A stretch of 7,088 nt of DNA, taken from NCBI GenBank assembly GCA_020426125.1, contig JAGQQQ010000146.1, positions 1 through 7,088 on the forward strand, read 5' to 3'. The notes beneath the pieces were generated by a model. The model had not been told where the DNA came from and did no database searches. It saw only the letters and a program-made list of their open reading frames with translations. The DNA comes from Planctomycetaceae bacterium. Its GTDB lineage: Bacteria > Planctomycetota > Planctomycetia > Planctomycetales > Planctomycetaceae. Each line of letters begins with the position of its first letter. The stretch's first letter is position 1. A program made the translations under genes and the position numbers. Positions 4,954 to 7,088 of the stretch are shown here, in pieces.

Positions 4954-6390
4954 TTAGGACGAAGTTTTCTCAACGTGGTACAACGACTCCCCTTCGTCGT
5001 TGCACAAGTCGATTCGCAGGTGACGGTCTGAGCCAATTCGCACATGGAGGAACCCGCCCGACGGTTTGGGATAGAGAAACTTCTGATCGATCAGACCTTC
5101 TGGGTCGGTACTGTTCTTGGCCCCGGGACGAACCCCACTGATGGCGTTCTCATCGTTGAGCGCCCCGCAGGAGAATTCTTCGATTCCCAAGGGATGGACA
5201 CTGTGATATTGCCAGTGGCGGTCCCCGCAAAAGGTCATCAACCCGGCGATCCGCTCATCACGAACCCATTCGAAGAACTCGGTCCCTTCATGTCGAAAAC
5301 CACCGAGGTTGGTGTGGTTGTCCTTCTTGTTCTTTGAGTCGGGGCCGACCATGGGAGTGGGGCTGACCAGAATTTTCCACGTCGCGTCACTCTCCTTCAG
5401 CGTGCGTTTGAGCCAGGCCTTCTGCTCGTCTCCCCAGATGGATTTTTCGGGTCCGTCTTCCATCCGATTGGGAGAACGGTAGTCGCGTCCTTCGAGAAAC
5501 CAGATCTGCAGATCTGCGTGAATGCGATGCGTTCGATAGGTCGGCGTGGTCAAATCCCCAAAAGGAAGGATCGGCATCTGCTCGCGGAACATCGCAATTC
5601 CCGTTGGTGGGTCCGGCTTTCGGTCTCCCCCAAGATCAGAATCGTTGAAGCGATAGTCGTGATCATCCTTCAGCCAATAGGCGGGGGTTTCGCCAAAGAA
5701 GTCGACCAGACGCGGGAGTCGGAATTGCTCGTGCCACTTTTTGCGAAGTTCGGGCAACGTCTTGGCAGCCGTCGCGGCGGGATGGTCGTAATAGACGATG
5801 TCCCCCGTCCCAATGAAGAAATCGGGTTTCCGTTCGAGCATCGCCGCGTATGCGGGATACCCCAATTTGCGGTCCGCTTCGGGAGCAGGTTCGCTATTCT
5901 GGTTCTTTCCGTACATGAAGAACGCATAGTTCTGGCAACTCCCCATGATGAAGGAAACTGGTTTCCGCATCTCCTTCGACAGAAGCGTCTTGAACTCCCG
6001 AGTTGGTCCCGTTTGTGGCGCGGACTCTTCCGGTCCATAGATCAGCCGATAGAAATACCGGGTGCCCGGTTCCAGGCCGTCGAGTCGGGCGCGAACGATA
6101 GAATCGTATTCCGGAACAGCTTTCATCCAGTCAGTGAATCGGGAGTTTTGGAAATCCCGTGACTCACTGTATTCGAAGCGAGCGACACCACTCGCACCAG
6201 GAACATCACCGTCCTCATCGAGATTAGGTCCGGGAATCGCAGTCAACCGCGACTGCAACAGAATTGATGTCGCCGTCGGTTCACCGGAAAACTCTCCTTG
6301 GGCATGATAGACCTCGGCGGAGTGAACGACTCCCGTCCAGAACGTCACGATCGCGCACAGGACAACACGACTTGAAAACTGCATATTCAT
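4954..6390 (-). CDS. phoD: PhoD-like secreted alkaline phosphatase / phosphodiesterase
   Basis: A 478-residue exported metallophosphatase. Residues 1-25 are a Sec signal peptide (one Arg, hydrophobic core VVLCAIVTFWTGVV, likely cleavage after VHSA). Residues 27-135 form the beta-type N-terminal domain of PhoD proteins (LDGLEPGTRYFYRL, GPTREFKT). The catalytic domain follows: SFIMGSCQNY (146-155), GTGDIVYYDHP (194-204), YWLKDDHDYRFND (238-250), WFLEGRDYRSP (297-307), ILVSPTPMVG (340-349) and FCGDRHWQYHS (387-397). Cys152, Asp197 and Tyr200 match the Cys and Asp-x-x-Tyr ligands of the Fe-Ca centre known for PhoD; Asp242, His244, Asp390 and His392 are further probable ligands. The family releases phosphate from phosphomonoesters or diesters outside the cytoplasm; the substrate here is unknown. 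The start is set by AGGAG 7 bases upstream, favouring 6390 over Met3. It converges on fliS and follows the SUKH-like gene by 96 bases. No Pho box was recognised. I saw no break in the frame. Confidence 0.88.
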   Translation of the reverse strand: MNMQFSSRVVLCAIVTFWTGVVHSAEVYHAQGEFSGEPTATSILLQSRLTAIPGPNLDEDGDVPGASGVARFEYSESRDFQNSRFTDWMKAVPEYDSIVRARLDGLEPGTRYFYRLIYGPEESAPQTGPTREFKTLLSKEMRKPVSFIMGSCQNYAFFMYGKNQNSEPAPEADRKLGYPAYAAMLERKPDFFIGTGDIVYYDHPAATAAKTLPELRKKWHEQFRLPRLVDFFGETPAYWLKDDHDYRFNDSDLGGDRKPDPPTGIAMFREQMPILPFGDLTTPTYRTHRIHADLQIWFLEGRDYRSPNRMEDGPEKSIWGDEQKAWLKRTLKESDATWKILVSPTPMVGPDSKNKKDNHTNLGGFRHEGTEFFEWVRDERIAGLMTFCGDRHWQYHSVHPLGIEEFSCGALNDENAISGVRPGAKNSTDPEGLIDQKFLYPKPSGGFLHVRIGSDRHLRIDLCNDEGESLYHVEKTSS

Positions 6391-6397
6391 AACTGTA

Positions 6398-6402
6398 CTC
6401 CT
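6398..6402 (-). promoter_or_regulatory. Ribosome binding site of the phoD-like gene
   Basis: On the minus strand AGGAG lies 7 bases before the ATG at 6390. The alternative Met3 (6384) would be 13 bases away. The upstream 96-base gap holds no obvious terminator after the SUKH-like gene, so the two genes may share a transcript. Confidence 0.75.
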
Positions 6403-6486
6403 AAACGGCGTCTCCTTCCCAATGGAGGGGAATTGAAGCCGAACTGGTTGAAGATCGTGACCGCATGGGGGACGGAGTTGAAGATT

Positions 6487-6984
6487 TCAGCGACGGGCGA
6501 GCCCCAACATCCAGGCGAACTCCTCAAACGTCCCGGCGACCCTGCGGTAAATGACCCCGCGACTCTCGGAGTACCAGTCACTCCCGATGACCATGGGTGT
6601 CTGCTGGCCGGTTCGGTAGTCCAGCGCAATTCCACAGTCGTCTCCAATCCGCTGATTGCACATGATGAACAGGGTCTTTTCAATATCAATCCAAGGCAGA
6701 GTGCGCTCGACCGACATCGACCCCCGATATTCGTGAAACTGCTCACTCTCGACGTCTCCCGGCGGCATGAGAGGTCCTGAGTTGAGAAGCATGGCGTTGT
6801 GTGAACTGATTGGTTCGACCGGATCGAGTTCAAAAGCCAGGCATTTGCGGAGCAAATCCTGATCAATTTCCCTCCATTCTCCAGCGTTGATCAGGTCGAT
6901 CAGTAAAGGAGGCAACGGAAGATTCGCCCGCAAGGCCAGAATGTCAGACAACGTGTCCTTCTTTCGAAAGGCATTACGAAACAT
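6487..6984 (-). CDS. SUKH (SMI1/KNR4)-family-like protein
   Basis: A 165-residue soluble protein without signal peptide or membrane segment. The first 60 residues are helical (TLSDILALRANLPLPPLLID, LINAGEWREI). The second half carries the features I associate with SUKH proteins: LPWIDIEKTLFIMCNQRIGD (96-115), DDCGIALDYRTG (115-126), a beta segment PMVIGSDWY (130-138), and a closing helix AGTFEEFAWMLGL (150-162) matching the typical 'sFeeFl..L' end. SUKH proteins are often immunity proteins of polymorphic toxins or stand-alone protein-binding factors, but no toxin gene lies beside it here, so its role is unknown. An in-frame TGA lies four codons upstream of the ATG, so 6984 is the most upstream possible start. 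No clear ribosome binding site precedes it. It lies 96 bases before the phoD-like gene on the same strand. Confidence 0.65.
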   Translation of the reverse strand: MFRNAFRKKDTLSDILALRANLPLPPLLIDLINAGEWREIDQDLLRKCLAFELDPVEPISSHNAMLLNSGPLMPPGDVESEQFHEYRGSMSVERTLPWIDIEKTLFIMCNQRIGDDCGIALDYRTGQQTPMVIGSDWYSESRGVIYRRVAGTFEEFAWMLGLARR

Positions 6985-7044
6985 CGGAATTCGTCATGTC
7001 TATATTCAACGGGCTCCGTCACACGATAACGTCAAAATGCAAAC

Positions 7045-7075
7045 GGATCCCGACAACTCTCGCGCGTCGGGATCC
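7045..7075 (-). terminator. Perfect stem-loop, probable intrinsic terminator of a minus-strand gene beyond the right edge
   Basis: GGATCCCGAC (7045-7054) and GTCGGGATCC (7066-7075) form a 10-bp perfect GC-rich stem with an 11-base loop. Read on the minus strand it is followed by GTTTGCATTTTG, a broken T-rich stretch. The plus-strand side has no T run. It would end a leftward transcript entering from the right, leaving about 60 bases (6985-7044) for a separate promoter of the SUKH-like gene. In those 60 bases TTGACG and an AATATA-like element are seen on the minus strand, but their spacing is too long for a standard promoter. Confidence 0.65.
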
Positions 7076-7088
7076 ATTCCCAGGATCT

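Noticed and set aside
5501..5516. 16-bp perfect palindrome made of two tandem CAGATCTG units
   Set aside because: It lies within phoD coding for the ordinary residues ADLQIW of a conserved strand. With no second copy or intergenic context it is most likely chance.
5518..6162. Long plus-strand frame (214 codons) opposite phoD
   Set aside because: It is antisense to a well-supported phosphatase with conserved motifs in order, and its translation shows no recognisable domain.
6391..6460. 21-codon frame on the minus strand before phoD, ending in TAG next to AGGAG
   Set aside because: It has no ribosome binding site of its own and its composition is not distinctive. phoD has a full site of its own, so nothing needs this frame.
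1..7088. CRISPR arrays, tRNA/rRNA genes, insertion sequences, attachment sites
   Set aside because: No regularly spaced repeats, tRNA-like cloverleaf, transposase motifs or terminal repeats were seen in reading either strand.

Overview
The window looks like chromosomal DNA of a flagellated planctomycete, probably Planctomycetaceae or close kin. This rests on the moderately high GC, the style of the FlgM-like, flagellin and FliD N-termini, the Sec-exported PhoD-type phosphatase and the SUKH-like protein. The taxonomic call is an inference from protein character, not from a marker gene.

Layout, left to right: (1) 1-159, minus strand: the N-terminal 53 codons of an exported or membrane-anchored protein that leaves the window, transcribed away from the flagellar genes. 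(2) 160-409: a divergent intergenic region with three small stem-loops and no recognisable sigma-28 or sigma-54 promoter. (3) 410-4850, plus strand: a late flagellar (filament) cluster, flgM-like, fliC, fliD, fliS. A strong hairpin and then a C-rich, G-poor leader separate fliC from fliD. A 17-codon reading frame with its own ribosome binding site sits between fliD and fliS and overlaps the fliS start as ATGA. (4) 4851-4953: a convergent gap. (5) 4954-6984, minus strand: a PhoD-like secreted phosphatase with a SUKH (SMI1/KNR4)-like gene upstream of it, 96 bases apart and possibly co-transcribed. (6) 6985-7088: the leader of the SUKH-like gene and a 10-bp perfect stem-loop that looks like the terminator of a minus-strand gene beyond the right edge.

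The flagellar genes form one functional unit. The FlgM-like protein would hold back the flagellar sigma factor until the hook is complete. FliC is the filament subunit, FliS its export chaperone, and FliD the cap under which flagellin folds. The most informative observation is modular: the variable middle of the flagellin contains two elements, in the same order, that also occur in FliD. The filament surface and the cap therefore appear built from shared modules.

No clearly new multi-gene system was found. The points worth a second look are the fliC-fliD boundary, the fliD-fliS mini-ORF and the shared flagellin/FliD modules.
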